From Clostridia bacterium (GTDB lineage: Bacteria > Bacillota_A > Clostridia > Christensenellales > Aristaeellaceae): DNA of 7,390 bases. Below, piece after piece: positions 1-5,617 of the stretch; the stretch's first letter is position 1; the number at the start of each line of letters is the position of its first letter. The position numbers and the translations under genes were made by a program. Under the pieces are notes generated by a model. That model ran no database searches. It saw nothing but the letters and a program-made list of their open reading frames with translations, and had not been told where the DNA came from. The stretch covers positions 1 through 7,390 of the forward strand of contig JAFXSH010000072.1 in NCBI GenBank assembly GCA_017525805.1, in the 5' to 3' direction.

Positions 1-1678
1 GGACGATGGCCAGGATCAGCTGCGGCAGCAGCGTTTCCAGCCAAGGATAAATACCAAAGATTTGGATCACGTCGTTTTCCGGGATGCCGGGCACATTCAG
101 CGTCAGATCGAACACGTTGCCTTCGGCCAGTTCCTTGATGCCGCTGCCCAGGAAGGAAACACACATCACAGCCATCAGGATGGAAGTGGCGGTAAAGAAC
201 ACCTTGATGGGCAGCTTAATGGACAGTTTGGTGATCGCCAGGTACACGAACACCAGCAGCACACAGCCCGCGCCGAAACCTGCCCATACCATGCCGGGAT
301 TGCCCTCTGAAAGCATCGGCTGATAGAACAGCACCACTTCCGCGCCTTCCCGGAATACGGAGAGGAAAGCGGTGAAAGCGAGGGCAAAGGCGCTGCCCTG
401 CTCCACAGAGCTTTGAACCTTCCCGTCGATATAACGGCTCCAGGAGGCGGCCTCCGCTTTGGAGATCATCCAGTTGCTCACATAGAACAGAACGCACACG
501 GCGATCAGGGCGGTGATGCCTTCGATGACTTCCTGCGCCAGTCCCGCGCCCACGAATGCCTGCTTGGCCCAGGCCAATACAGCAGCGGCGGCGAAGCTGG
601 CAATCACGCCGCATACCGCGCCGATGTAGACGTTTTTCAGGTTCCTGCCGTTGCCGCTCTTGGTCAGATAGGCGATGATCGCGGCAATGACCAGAATGGC
701 TTCCAGCCCTTCGCGCACGATGATGCCGAACGCGCCAAGGAACGTGAGCAGCCGGGGATCGCTTTGCTTGGTTTCTTCCACCGCTTCCGTATTTGCCGCG
801 TTTGTTTCCTCGGCAAGGGCGGCTTTTGCTTCCGCTTCCTGATTGTCCAGCGTCTTCGCCAGCTTCAGCACCAGGTTCTTCGCCCCGTCGGTGGTGGTGC
901 GGTATTTATTCTTCTGATACTTCGCCGACGCGGAAGCGATCAGGCTTCGCAGATCGGAGAAATACCCGTCCATCTTCTGCCGGTCTTTCAAGCCAAGATC
1001 GGTATATACCCTGTGATTCAGGCCGGATTCCTCATAAACGGAATAATAGGCCGTGTTCAGGTTATCCAGGGCGGCTTCAAAATCCTTGTCAAGATAACCC
1101 ATATAGGCGGTGTCCAGCAGTTCCTTCACCAGCGTGGCGGCTTCGTACCAATTCGCGTATTTGGCGGCTGCGCCGGGATCGGCGCTGTATTCGGGATACG
1201 GGTCGGCGGACACCAATTCGCCCCGCTTGTAATACTTGCTTTCGCTCTGCACGCCGCCCTGCATGGACGCCAGTTTGTTGCCGTCCTCCCGGATCATGGC
1301 TTTCAGCTTCAAAAGAGCGCTGCGCACGGACACGATGGTTTCCCGGTCGACATTGTCTTTCTTTACCGCGGCCTTGCAGGCGGAAAACTGCATTTCCACA
1401 GCGTTTTTGCGGTTGCCGGACACATAGCTCATGGTCTGCCGCTCAAAACCGGTGGTTTCATACACCCGGAAGTAGGCATTGCTCACATCGTTATAGGCAG
1501 TCTGAGCGTCACCGTCCAGGTAGGCTTCAAAGGCCGCGTCCAGGTATTTGTCGATCTCGTCCGCAGCGTCCGCCCAGCGGGTGGAGGCGCTCTCCTCCGC
1601 CAGAGAGGAACCTGCGGGCAGCAGCAGCATCAGCAGCAAAAAACAGCAAAGCAGCCGTTTCCATCCTTGTCTTTCCAT
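1..1678 (-). CDS. FTR1/EfeU-family iron permease with N-terminal extracytoplasmic domain (3' end beyond window)
   Basis: High-affinity iron permease of the FTR1/EfeU family, expected in the cytoplasmic membrane. 559 codons are visible and the frame is open to the left edge, so the C-terminus is missing. The start ATG (1678-1676) has AAAGGAAG 9 bases upstream. Residues 1-27 form a signal peptide (Arg/Lys, Leu-rich core, ending SSLA). Residues about 30-300 are a hydrophilic, mostly helical domain made of two related halves (about 35-80 and 177-222, both with a YLD-x-D and an AY(F/Y)-x-VYE motif). Membrane helices follow at roughly 312-338, 349-372, 384-405, 430-453, 463-483 and 490-512. The two REx(x)E iron-translocation motifs of the family are present: REGLE (322-326) and REGAE (443-447). 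It is divergent from the AraC/DtxR regulator pair and carries two TTAG-N6-CTAA boxes over its promoter, consistent with metal-repressed iron uptake. Family assignment is firm; Fe2+ versus Fe3+ and the partner proteins are unknown. Confidence 0.95.
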   Translation of the reverse strand, partial: MERQGWKRLLCCFLLLMLLLPAGSSLAEESASTRWADAADEIDKYLDAAFEAYLDGDAQTAYNDVSNAYFRVYETTGFERQTMSYVSGNRKNAVEMQFSACKAAVKKDNVDRETIVSVRSALLKLKAMIREDGNKLASMQGGVQSESKYYKRGELVSADPYPEYSADPGAAAKYANWYEAATLVKELLDTAYMGYLDKDFEAALDNLNTAYYSVYEESGLNHRVYTDLGLKDRQKMDGYFSDLRSLIASASAKYQKNKYRTTTDGAKNLVLKLAKTLDNQEAEAKAALAEETNAANTEAVEETKQSDPRLLTFLGAFGIIVREGLEAILVIAAIIAYLTKSGNGRNLKNVYIGAVCGVIASFAAAAVLAWAKQAFVGAGLAQEVIEGITALIAVCVLFYVSNWMISKAEAASWSRYIDGKVQSSVEQGSAFALAFTAFLSVFREGAEVVLFYQPMLSEGNPGMVWAGFGAGCVLLVFVYLAITKLSIKLPIKVFFTATSILMAVMCVSFLGSGIKELAEGNVFDLTLNVPGIPENDVIQIFGIYPWLETLLPQLILAIV

Positions 1679-1745
1679 CGCCAGGGACTTCCTTTCTGTT
1701 CTGACTAAACGCGCCTGCCAGGGTATCAGCGAATGACGGTCGGCA

Positions 1746-1759
1746 TTAGGCGCATCTAA
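1746..1759. promoter_or_regulatory. DtxR/IdeR-type operator box, downstream site of FTR1 promoter
   Basis: TTAG-GCGCAT-CTAA. Relative to the leftward FTR1 promoter it occupies about +5 to +18, starting 11 bases after the last base of the -10. The box at 2893-2906 has exactly the same offset from its own promoter. It is 27 bp from the second FTR1 box. The TTAG/CTAA arms match those of the DtxR/IdeR consensus. Confidence 0.6.
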
Positions 1760-1762
1760 CCC

Positions 1763-1798
1763 GGCATTTATATTAGCATAATCTAACTTCCTTCGCTA
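1763..1798 (-). promoter_or_regulatory. Predicted promoter of the FTR1 permease gene
   Basis: On the minus strand an extended -10 (TGC then TAATAT, 1775-1770) lies 17 bases downstream of a poor -35 (TAGCGA, 1798-1793, 3/6 matches). The expected transcript start is near 1763, giving a leader of about 85 bases. The weak -35 suggests that an activator is needed, and a 21-bp-spaced direct repeat sits immediately upstream. Two TTAG-N6-CTAA boxes overlap and follow the -10. Prediction from sequence only. Confidence 0.55.
1773..1786. promoter_or_regulatory. DtxR/IdeR-type operator box overlapping FTR1 -10
   Basis: TTAG-CATAAT-CTAA. Read on the minus strand, GTTAGATTATGCTAATA differs by one base from the corresponding stretch at the AraC promoter (GTTAGAATATGCTAATA). 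It overlaps the first three bases of the -10 and fills the spacer, so a bound repressor would block RNA polymerase. Confidence 0.7.
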
Positions 1799-1801
1799 TT
1801 C

Positions 1802-1832
1802 TGATATTGACCAGCTTTTGCTTGATATTGAC
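1802..1832. repeat. Direct repeat TGATATTGAC x2, 21-bp spacing (possible AraC-type activator site)
   Basis: Perfect 10-bp direct repeats at 1802-1811 and 1823-1832, spaced 21 bp (two helical turns), lie between the two divergent promoters. A third, degraded copy may begin at 1833. Tandem half-sites about 21 bp apart are the usual binding pattern of AraC-family activators, and such a regulator is encoded just downstream. Relative to the predicted FTR1 start the repeats centre near -43 and -64, the first directly abutting the weak -35. Relative to the AraC start they centre near -56 and -77. The repeat is plain to see; the binding protein is inferred. Confidence 0.55.
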
Positions 1833-1848
1833 TGATTTAAAAAAACCC

Positions 1849-1877
1849 TTGGCAACGGAGTTAGAATATGCTAATAT
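1849..1877 (+). promoter_or_regulatory. Predicted promoter of the AraC-dtxR unit
   Basis: TTGGCA (1849-1854), 17-base spacer, TAATAT (1872-1877) preceded by TGC, an extended -10. The start is expected near 1884, about 34 bases before the AraC-type start codon. A TTAG-N6-CTAA box lies in the spacer and overlaps the -10 in the same relative position as at the divergent FTR1 promoter. Confidence 0.6.
1861..1874. promoter_or_regulatory. DtxR/IdeR-type operator box in the AraC-dtxR promoter
   Basis: TTAG-AATATG-CTAA, covering the promoter spacer and the first three bases of the -10. It is nearly identical to the minus-strand reading of 1773-1786. If the DtxR-like product of this unit, or a paralogue elsewhere, binds here, the unit is autoregulated or iron-regulated. 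Confidence 0.7.
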
Positions 1878-1917
1878 ACAGTAAGTAATGACTAACCGCA
1901 GGAAAGAAGGGACATGA

Positions 1918-2313
1918 ATGGACGAAGGAGGAATGAAGCCTGCCTCCTCTTTTCACGCAGCACATACGGGAAAGAGACTTGTTTCCGCTGCTGAAAACTA
2001 TCTTGCCCAGCACAGCGCTGAAAAGTTTTCCCTTCAGGAAATCGCTAATGCCCTGTATATCAACGGCTGTTATCTGCTTCGCGTTTATAAAGCCCATACG
2101 GGCCATACCCTTTTATGGTATCACAGCCATCTTCGCTGCGAAAAAGCGAAAGGACTGCTGACGGAAAGCGACCTGAGCATTTCAGAAATCGGCGAAAAAG
2201 TGGGCTTCGTTTCTTCCGCCCATTTTTCCCACGTATTCAAAAAGCTGACAGGAATGACCCCGTCAGCCTATCGTCTTTCATCCAGCAATCTTCCGCCGAA
2301 GGAGAGAGAATAA
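1918..2313 (+). CDS. AraC/XylS-family regulator consisting of the HTH domain only (MarA/SoxS-sized)
   Basis: Transcriptional regulator of 131 residues. After about 15 unremarkable N-terminal residues it is one complete AraC-type DNA-binding domain: a first helix-turn-helix at about 38-62 (FSLQEIANALYINGCYLLRV), the linker helix with LRCEKAKGLL (about 82-91), and the second helix-turn-helix with the family signature ISEIGEKVGFVSSAHFSHVFKK followed by TGMTPSAYR. No ligand-binding or sensor domain is present, so activity is probably set by abundance, as with MarA or SoxS. The start at 1918 is chosen for GAAAGAAGG 7 bases upstream; the ATG at 1933 lies too close to its GGAGG. The TAA stop overlaps the next ATG by one base, implying translational coupling to the DtxR-like gene. 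A TTAG-N6-CTAA box covers the promoter. Activation of the divergent FTR1 gene is inferred. Confidence 0.9.
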   Translation: MDEGGMKPASSFHAAHTGKRLVSAAENYLAQHSAEKFSLQEIANALYINGCYLLRVYKAHTGHTLLWYHSHLRCEKAKGLLTESDLSISEIGEKVGFVSSAHFSHVFKKLTGMTPSAYRLSSSNLPPKERE

Positions 2314-2684
2314 TGATGGTCATCAGCGCCGCTATGGAGCGTTACCTGTACGCGATCCTGCTGCTGAAAAAGAAATATTGCTGCGTCCGTTCGGTGGATG
2401 TGGCGCATTATATGAAATGCTCCAAGCCCTCGGTCAGCGTTTCCGTCAATCGGCTGATCAAGGAAGGATTGCTGGTGATGGAGCAGGACGGCAATTTGGC
2501 AGTGACAGATCAGGGCAAAGCATACGTCCAGGCCCATCAGGATCGGAGCAGATACTTCCAACAGTTGCTTGAGGCGGCCGGAATCGATCCGGATATTGCG
2601 GAAGCTGAATCTTTTTCTCTGGCAAAAGCGATTCAGCCGGACACGTTTGAGGCGCTGAAAAAGTATTTATCAAACGCTCTATGA
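2313..2684 (+). CDS. DtxR/MntR-family regulator-like protein lacking canonical metal ligands
   Basis: 123 residues: an N-terminal winged helix (8-66; recognition region about SKPSVSVSVNRL, 37-48, wing to VTDQGK) and a short helical dimerization part (70-119). MntR is about 142 residues and DtxR/IdeR about 230; the SH3-like domain is absent. The start at 2313 overlaps the preceding stop (TAATG) with AAGGAG upstream; the frame is open further upstream but lies within the AraC gene. By-eye ungapped alignment with B. subtilis MntR (from memory) puts its ligands D8, E11, H77, E99, E102 and H103 at R10, Y13, S79, F101, A104 and K105, so none is kept. DNA binding is probable, but classical Mn/Fe sensing is doubtful. 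Cys23, Cys24, His32 and Cys36 in the HTH region could offer another sensing chemistry, which is speculative. It may autoregulate, act as an antagonist, or heterodimerize with a true sensor encoded elsewhere. Confidence 0.85.
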   Translation: MMVISAAMERYLYAILLLKKKYCCVRSVDVAHYMKCSKPSVSVSVNRLIKEGLLVMEQDGNLAVTDQGKAYVQAHQDRSRYFQQLLEAAGIDPDIAEAESFSLAKAIQPDTFEALKKYLSNAL

Positions 2685-2704
2685 GCTTTTTTTATGGAGA
2701 GCAA

Positions 2705-2738
2705 CTCCCGAAGTCCATAAAGGGTTTCGGGAGCTTTC
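2705..2738 (+). terminator. Possible terminator of the AraC-dtxR transcript
   Basis: Inverted repeat CTCCCGAA (2705-2712) / TTCGGGAG (2726-2733), 20 bases past the dtxR-like stop, followed only by CTTTC. The stem is good but the U-run is short, so this could be a weak terminator or a 3' stability hairpin. Confidence 0.45.
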
Positions 2739-2796
2739 ACATTGAGCAAGGTTTTATTCATGCGTGGTTCCGCAGAATGGACAGGATCATCTTCTG

Positions 2797-2836
2797 AAAC
2801 AAAAAGCGTGTGCCATGATGCCGCATAGCACACGCT
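2797..2836 (-). terminator. Rho-independent terminator, leftward
   Basis: Perfect 9-bp stem AGCGTGTGC / GCACACGCT (plus-strand arms 2805-2813 and 2828-2836), with extra ATG/CAT pairing inside the loop. On the minus strand it is followed by TTTTTGTTTC. The plus-strand side lacks a comparable T-run, so the orientation is leftward. It would end the candidate small RNA and any read-through from the methyltransferase operon. Confidence 0.7.
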
Positions 2837-2891
2837 CTTTGGGAGAAGAAAAGGAGGCGCATGATTTCTTTGGAAAAACATGCTTTTGAGT

Positions 2892-2907
2892 GTTAGATAT
2901 ATCTAAC
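2892..2907. promoter_or_regulatory. Perfect palindromic DtxR/IdeR-type operator at the small-RNA promoter
   Basis: GTTAGATATATCTAAC, a perfect 16-bp palindrome and the best copy of the TTAG-N6-CTAA box in the window. It starts 11 bases after the -10 of the leftward promoter (about +4 to +19), the same offset as the downstream FTR1 box. Confidence 0.75.
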
Positions 2908-2916
2908 CCTGCGTAT

Positions 2917-2945
2917 AGTATATAATGCCTCCAACTGATTGTCAA
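2917..2945 (-). promoter_or_regulatory. Consensus sigma-A promoter driving the candidate small RNA
   Basis: On the minus strand, TTGACA (2945-2940, 6/6) and TATACT (2922-2917, 5/6) with a 17-base spacer; the start is expected near A2910. It is the strongest promoter in the window, yet no protein start with a ribosome site follows it. Confidence 0.7.
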
Positions 2946-2988
2946 GAAGAAAAAGATTGGAAAAACAATTCGTGAACAATGATGTCTG

Positions 2989-3612
2989 TTACTTTACGCA
3001 CCGGAAAATCCCTTCCGCCCGGACGACGTGTACTGCCGCTTCCTGGTAAAGGCCATTCAACCTGCTTTCCAGGCTCTCCTTCGTTTCAAAGGGCGGGGTA
3101 AAGAAGCCCTTGGGCACATACATCTTCTTCACAAAGAAATCCGTCCGGGCAAATTCTCCCGCGATATAGAAGCAGCCGCAGAAGACGCCGCCCTTTTTGA
3201 GCACACGGCAGGTTTCCCGATAGGCTGCTTCTTTATCGGGAAAGGCGTGAAAACCGTTCAGGGAGAGTACGATATCGAAGCTCTCGTCTGCGAATGGCAA
3301 AGCGCCCACATCTCCCTGCTGAAAGCGGACGTTTCCGACAACCATGACCGCTGCCCGCTTTTCGGCACGCGCCATCATCTCCGCGGAATAGTCCAGGCAG
3401 GTGATGTCCGCATCCGGCAGGCTTTTGTACAGCGGCATGGTCAGCACGCCTGTCCCTATCGGTACTTCCAGCAGCTTTCCCGCGAAATCTCCGGGGATCG
3501 GGGACAGCGCGTCATTCAGCCATTGCGCCGCCTTTTCCGCGTCCAAACCCCAGACCAGACTGTCCAACAGCTTCCCCAGGAAGGTCGAGCGGGTGACAAT
3601 GCCATCGTACAT
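2989..3612 (-). CDS. Class I SAM-dependent methyltransferase, third copy, last gene of the operon
   Basis: 207 residues from ATG 3612. A TTG two codons earlier (3618) is possible, but AAAGGG lies about 9 bases before the ATG and an in-frame TAG at 3639-3637 bounds the frame. It has the Rossmann-fold methyltransferase order: motif I LEVPIGTG (49-55), acidic ribose contact at LDYS (73-76), QQGDV (98-102), SFDIVLSLNGFHAFPD (111-126) and VLKKGG (137-142). Motif I has VPIGTG in place of the usual IGCGTG but keeps GxG spacing. The C-terminal half, which would select substrate, carries no motif I recognise. A 93-base gap separates it from the previous methyltransferase, the only loose junction in the operon. 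Substrate is unknown; related small methyltransferases act on quinones, small metabolites or metals. Confidence 0.88.
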   Translation of the reverse strand: MYDGIVTRSTFLGKLLDSLVWGLDAEKAAQWLNDALSPIPGDFAGKLLEVPIGTGVLTMPLYKSLPDADITCLDYSAEMMARAEKRAAVMVVGNVRFQQGDVGALPFADESFDIVLSLNGFHAFPDKEAAYRETCRVLKKGGVFCGCFYIAGEFARTDFFVKKMYVPKGFFTPPFETKESLESRLNGLYQEAAVHVVRAEGIFRCVK

Positions 3613-3705
3613 GGGCAAGCCCTTTGAACTCTCGTTCTACGGTCTGCGGATAAGCCTTTTGTGTATATGCAGATACCTCCAGCGAGATAGATGATTTCGG
3701 AAGGA

Positions 3706-4329
3706 TCATTTCTTTGCCAACACTCTGATCCAGGGCTTGGATGTATGGTGGTCGAGTCGCACTTCGGAGAAACCAGCTTTCCGTAGCTCCACTTCAAGCT
3801 GTTCCGCCGTGTAGCACTTCATCCCATCGATGATCTTTTCAAACTTCTGGCCGGTCTGATCCTTGCCGTCCGACTCATTGCAGATCAAGAAAAGTCCGCC
3901 TGGTTTAAGTACGTTCGCCACCTGTGCAAAGCATTTTTCAAGCCCAGGCCAGAAATAGACGGTTTCAAAGGCGGTAGCCAGATCATAGGTTCCTGCCGGG
4001 AGCGTCAGCCTTGACACGTCACCCTGCTGAACGTTGCATCGGCCAGCCGATATCATCTGCTGATTGTAGGCTGTTGCTTTTTCCACTGACAGTGGAGAGT
4101 AGTCGATAGCCGTCACATAGGCTGTAGGATACCGCTTCAGTAATTCCCCGGCATTTCGCCCAGCGCCGCAGCCAAGATCCACCGCTTTCTGCGGCGTGAT
4201 GGAAGGCAAATACGAAAGCCCCCAGTCCGCAAGTTTGGCGTGTCCTGAGTTCATCCCATTCAGCATCATCTTTCCAAGAAAGCCCTCCGGTTTCCGCGTC
4301 TGGCTCACGAAATCTTTGAACAGTCCCAT
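3706..4329 (-). CDS. Class I SAM-dependent methyltransferase, second copy
   Basis: 207 residues. Motif I is canonical (VDLGCGAGRNA, 50-60), followed by AIDYS (74-78), QQGDV (101-105), a motif IV region TYDLATAFETVYFWPGLE (114-131) and VLKPGG (140-145). The ATG at 4329 is preceded by AAAGGAG, which overlaps the stop of the upstream hydrolase gene (15-base gap), so the two are co-transcribed and probably coupled. The C-terminus (about 165-207) has the CYTAEQLEVELRKAGF element seen in many small methyltransferases. It is clearly divergent from the other two copies in this operon outside the SAM motifs, so it is not a recent duplicate. Substrate unknown. Confidence 0.92.
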   Translation of the reverse strand: MGLFKDFVSQTRKPEGFLGKMMLNGMNSGHAKLADWGLSYLPSITPQKAVDLGCGAGRNAGELLKRYPTAYVTAIDYSPLSVEKATAYNQQMISAGRCNVQQGDVSRLTLPAGTYDLATAFETVYFWPGLEKCFAQVANVLKPGGLFLICNESDGKDQTGQKFEKIIDGMKCYTAEQLEVELRKAGFSEVRLDHHTSKPWIRVLAKK

Positions 4330-4344
4330 TCTGGTTTGCTCCTT

Positions 4345-4987
4345 TCAGATACTTTCGCTGCGTTTCCATCCGTCTCCGGCGTCAGTCTTGTGCCGAACGA
4401 AATCGAAGTCGCAGCAATCTCCGCCCTGGCAGAGGGTTTTTGTGCGCTTAAAGTCGGTGTAAGGCAGGCTGCCAAAGGCGATCACATCCGAATGGCAGAA
4501 CATGGCTCCCAGCTTCATCAGGTTTCGTTTGCCAAAGATGTGTTTGTATAGACATTCGTGGCACTCGAAATGGAAACGGTCTTCGGGGTCTTCGCCCAGG
4601 TGCCAGGTATACTGCCAGCCCGCCCCGGAGCCGTGCCGGAAACCGAAGGGCAGGACCTTCTTCATCAGTGATAGGCAAAAGGGCAACCGGGCCAGCCGCT
4701 GAAAAAACGCCTTCCGGGGTTTCAGTGCCCCCCCACATGGATTCGGAAATGATTTTGAATGTCTCGGGTTCGCTTTTTCCATGCTGTTGCAATACCTCAT
4801 ACAGTGCGATGGTGGTCAGAATTTGCGCCAGATGCTTGTAGTTGCCCTGATCGCAATACTGTTTTTCTTCTTCGATCAGCACCCGCATCCGGCTATACAC
4901 GTCCCGCTGAATCTCCGGGGACAGCGTAGGAAACAGCACTTTATAACGGCTGACAGCTACCAGCTTTTCGGGCGTATATTGCTTCAT
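4345..4987 (-). pseudogene. L-2-amino-thiazoline-4-carboxylate (ATC) hydrolase family gene, frameshifted at a G7 run
   Basis: Two minus-strand frames together make one protein. The first frame (from ATG 4987) gives about 86 helical residues ending at ESMWG. The second frame then continues ALKPRKAFFQRL to the TGA at 4347-4345, with the cysteine-rich end typical of the ATC hydrolase family (PF14196, from memory): FHFECHECLY, MFCHSD and RTKTLCQGGDCCDF. The shift falls in seven consecutive G (plus-strand C 4728-4734). With six G the junction reads MWGALKPRKAF and the gene becomes exactly 214 codons. In the Pseudomonas ATC pathway this enzyme opens a thiazoline ring on the way to L-cysteine; the role of the Firmicute members is uncertain. 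Its start overlaps the preceding methyltransferase stop by 4 bases (ATGA). It may be a true mutation, a slippage-switched gene, or a sequencing error. Confidence 0.8.
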
Positions 4988-5595
4988 TCCCCGTCATTCC
5001 TTTCGCATTCCGCGTACATCATGGCGATACGCGCCGCCATTTCTTTGCTGAAGGTCACGCGCCAACCGTAATTCCCCAGGAAACTCAAGTATTGCTGTGC
5101 CGTCCATTGATGTTCAAAACGAATACCCGCAACGCGCAGGATGCCTGACCAGATACGGCTTCCCAGCGTCCCTTTATGCTCCACAAAGTTAGGGGCGATG
5201 AGCAGCCCGCCGGGCCGCAGCACCCGTTTGATTTCATTCAGCACTTTCCCGGGATCGGGAACGATGTGCAAAGCATTGGCGATGATCACAGCGTCGAAAG
5301 AACCGTCGGCATAGGGCAGGTTCATGGCATCCGCCACCTCAAAGGTCAGGTTGGAGATGAGTTCGCCCTTTTTCGCCTGGGCGATCATGCCGTCGGAATA
5401 GTCCGTGGCAATCATCTTTTTCGCCGCCGGAGCCACGTGCCTGGCAAGCAATCCGGGGCCTGTAGCGATCTCCAGCACTTCCATGCCCCGTATCTTTTCC
5501 GGGATGCGCTGATACATAAAATCGTAGATGTGCTGATCGGCTTTCATGGCCTGCTTGTAGATCGGCGCGTATAAGTCCCATATCTTTTTCGTCAA
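4984..5595 (-). CDS. Class I SAM-dependent methyltransferase, first copy (UbiE-like)
   Basis: 203 residues, starting at TTG 5595 with GGAGGGG about 9 bases upstream and no better start nearby. The N-terminus WDLYAPIYKQAM resembles that of UbiE-type small methyltransferases. Motif I is LEIATGPG (41-48); then TDYSDGMI (64-71), VADAMNLPYADGSFD (87-101) and VLRPGG (125-130). It lies 22 bases after the ZIP transporter gene, and its stop overlaps the hydrolase start by 4 bases, so these are one transcript. UbiE proper methylates quinones, but nothing else here points to quinone synthesis, so the substrate is left open. Confidence 0.92.
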   Translation of the reverse strand: MTKKIWDLYAPIYKQAMKADQHIYDFMYQRIPEKIRGMEVLEIATGPGLLARHVAPAAKKMIATDYSDGMIAQAKKGELISNLTFEVADAMNLPYADGSFDAVIIANALHIVPDPGKVLNEIKRVLRPGGLLIAPNFVEHKGTLGSRIWSGILRVAGIRFEHQWTAQQYLSFLGNYGWRVTFSKEMAARIAMMYAECERNDGE

Positions 5596-5617
5596 AGAAT
5601 ACCCCTCCGTTTCCAGA

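Larger units (their letters stand above)
2797..2910 (-). ncRNA. Candidate metal-regulated small RNA, about 110 nt
   Basis: Predicted from an isolated leftward consensus promoter (2945-2917) and a strong leftward terminator (2836-2797) with no plausible protein between. The RNA would begin near 2910 with the palindrome GTTAGATATATCTAAC, which can itself fold. A second hairpin follows, with arms GCATG/CATGC (2883-2859). Next comes an unpaired stretch CCTCCTTTTCTTCTCCC (about 2857-2841), complementary to Shine-Dalgarno-like purine runs, then the terminator. C-rich loops of this kind are how Firmicute regulatory RNAs such as FsrA (iron-sparing, Fur-controlled) pair with target ribosome sites. The 82-codon minus-strand frame starting at 2881 has no ribosome site and runs through the terminator, so it is not taken as coding. 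The operator over the start suggests expression on metal limitation. No homology to a known RNA family is claimed. Confidence 0.55.

Noticed and set aside
413..1708. Long plus-strand open frame of 431 codons
   Set aside because: It is the antisense shadow of the FTR1 gene, whose minus-strand frame carries a signal peptide, membrane helices and both RExxE motifs.
1802..1842. Short repeats as a CRISPR remnant
   Set aside because: The unit is only 10 bp with 11-bp spacers and lies between divergent promoters; a regulatory repeat is the simpler reading.
2115..2312. Upstream extension of the DtxR-like protein to 189 residues
   Set aside because: The extension lies wholly inside the AraC-type gene in another frame and lacks a ribosome site; the DtxR fold begins at 2313.
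2633..2881. 82-codon minus-strand frame downstream of the palindromic operator
   Set aside because: No ribosome site, low-complexity composition, and it reads straight through the strong leftward terminator into the dtxR-like gene.
2849..2896. Plus-strand AAAAGGAGG followed by an 11-codon frame (MISLEKHAFEC)
   Set aside because: Only 3 bases separate the ribosome-site-like run from the ATG, no plus-strand promoter is evident, and the purine run is better explained as the complement of the small RNA's C/U-rich segment.
3613..3705. Orphan GGAGG (near 3676) between the last two methyltransferases, suggesting a lost start or small gene
   Set aside because: No start codon follows at suitable distance, and the downstream frame hits a stop at 3639-3637 before the real start, so nothing codable is supported.
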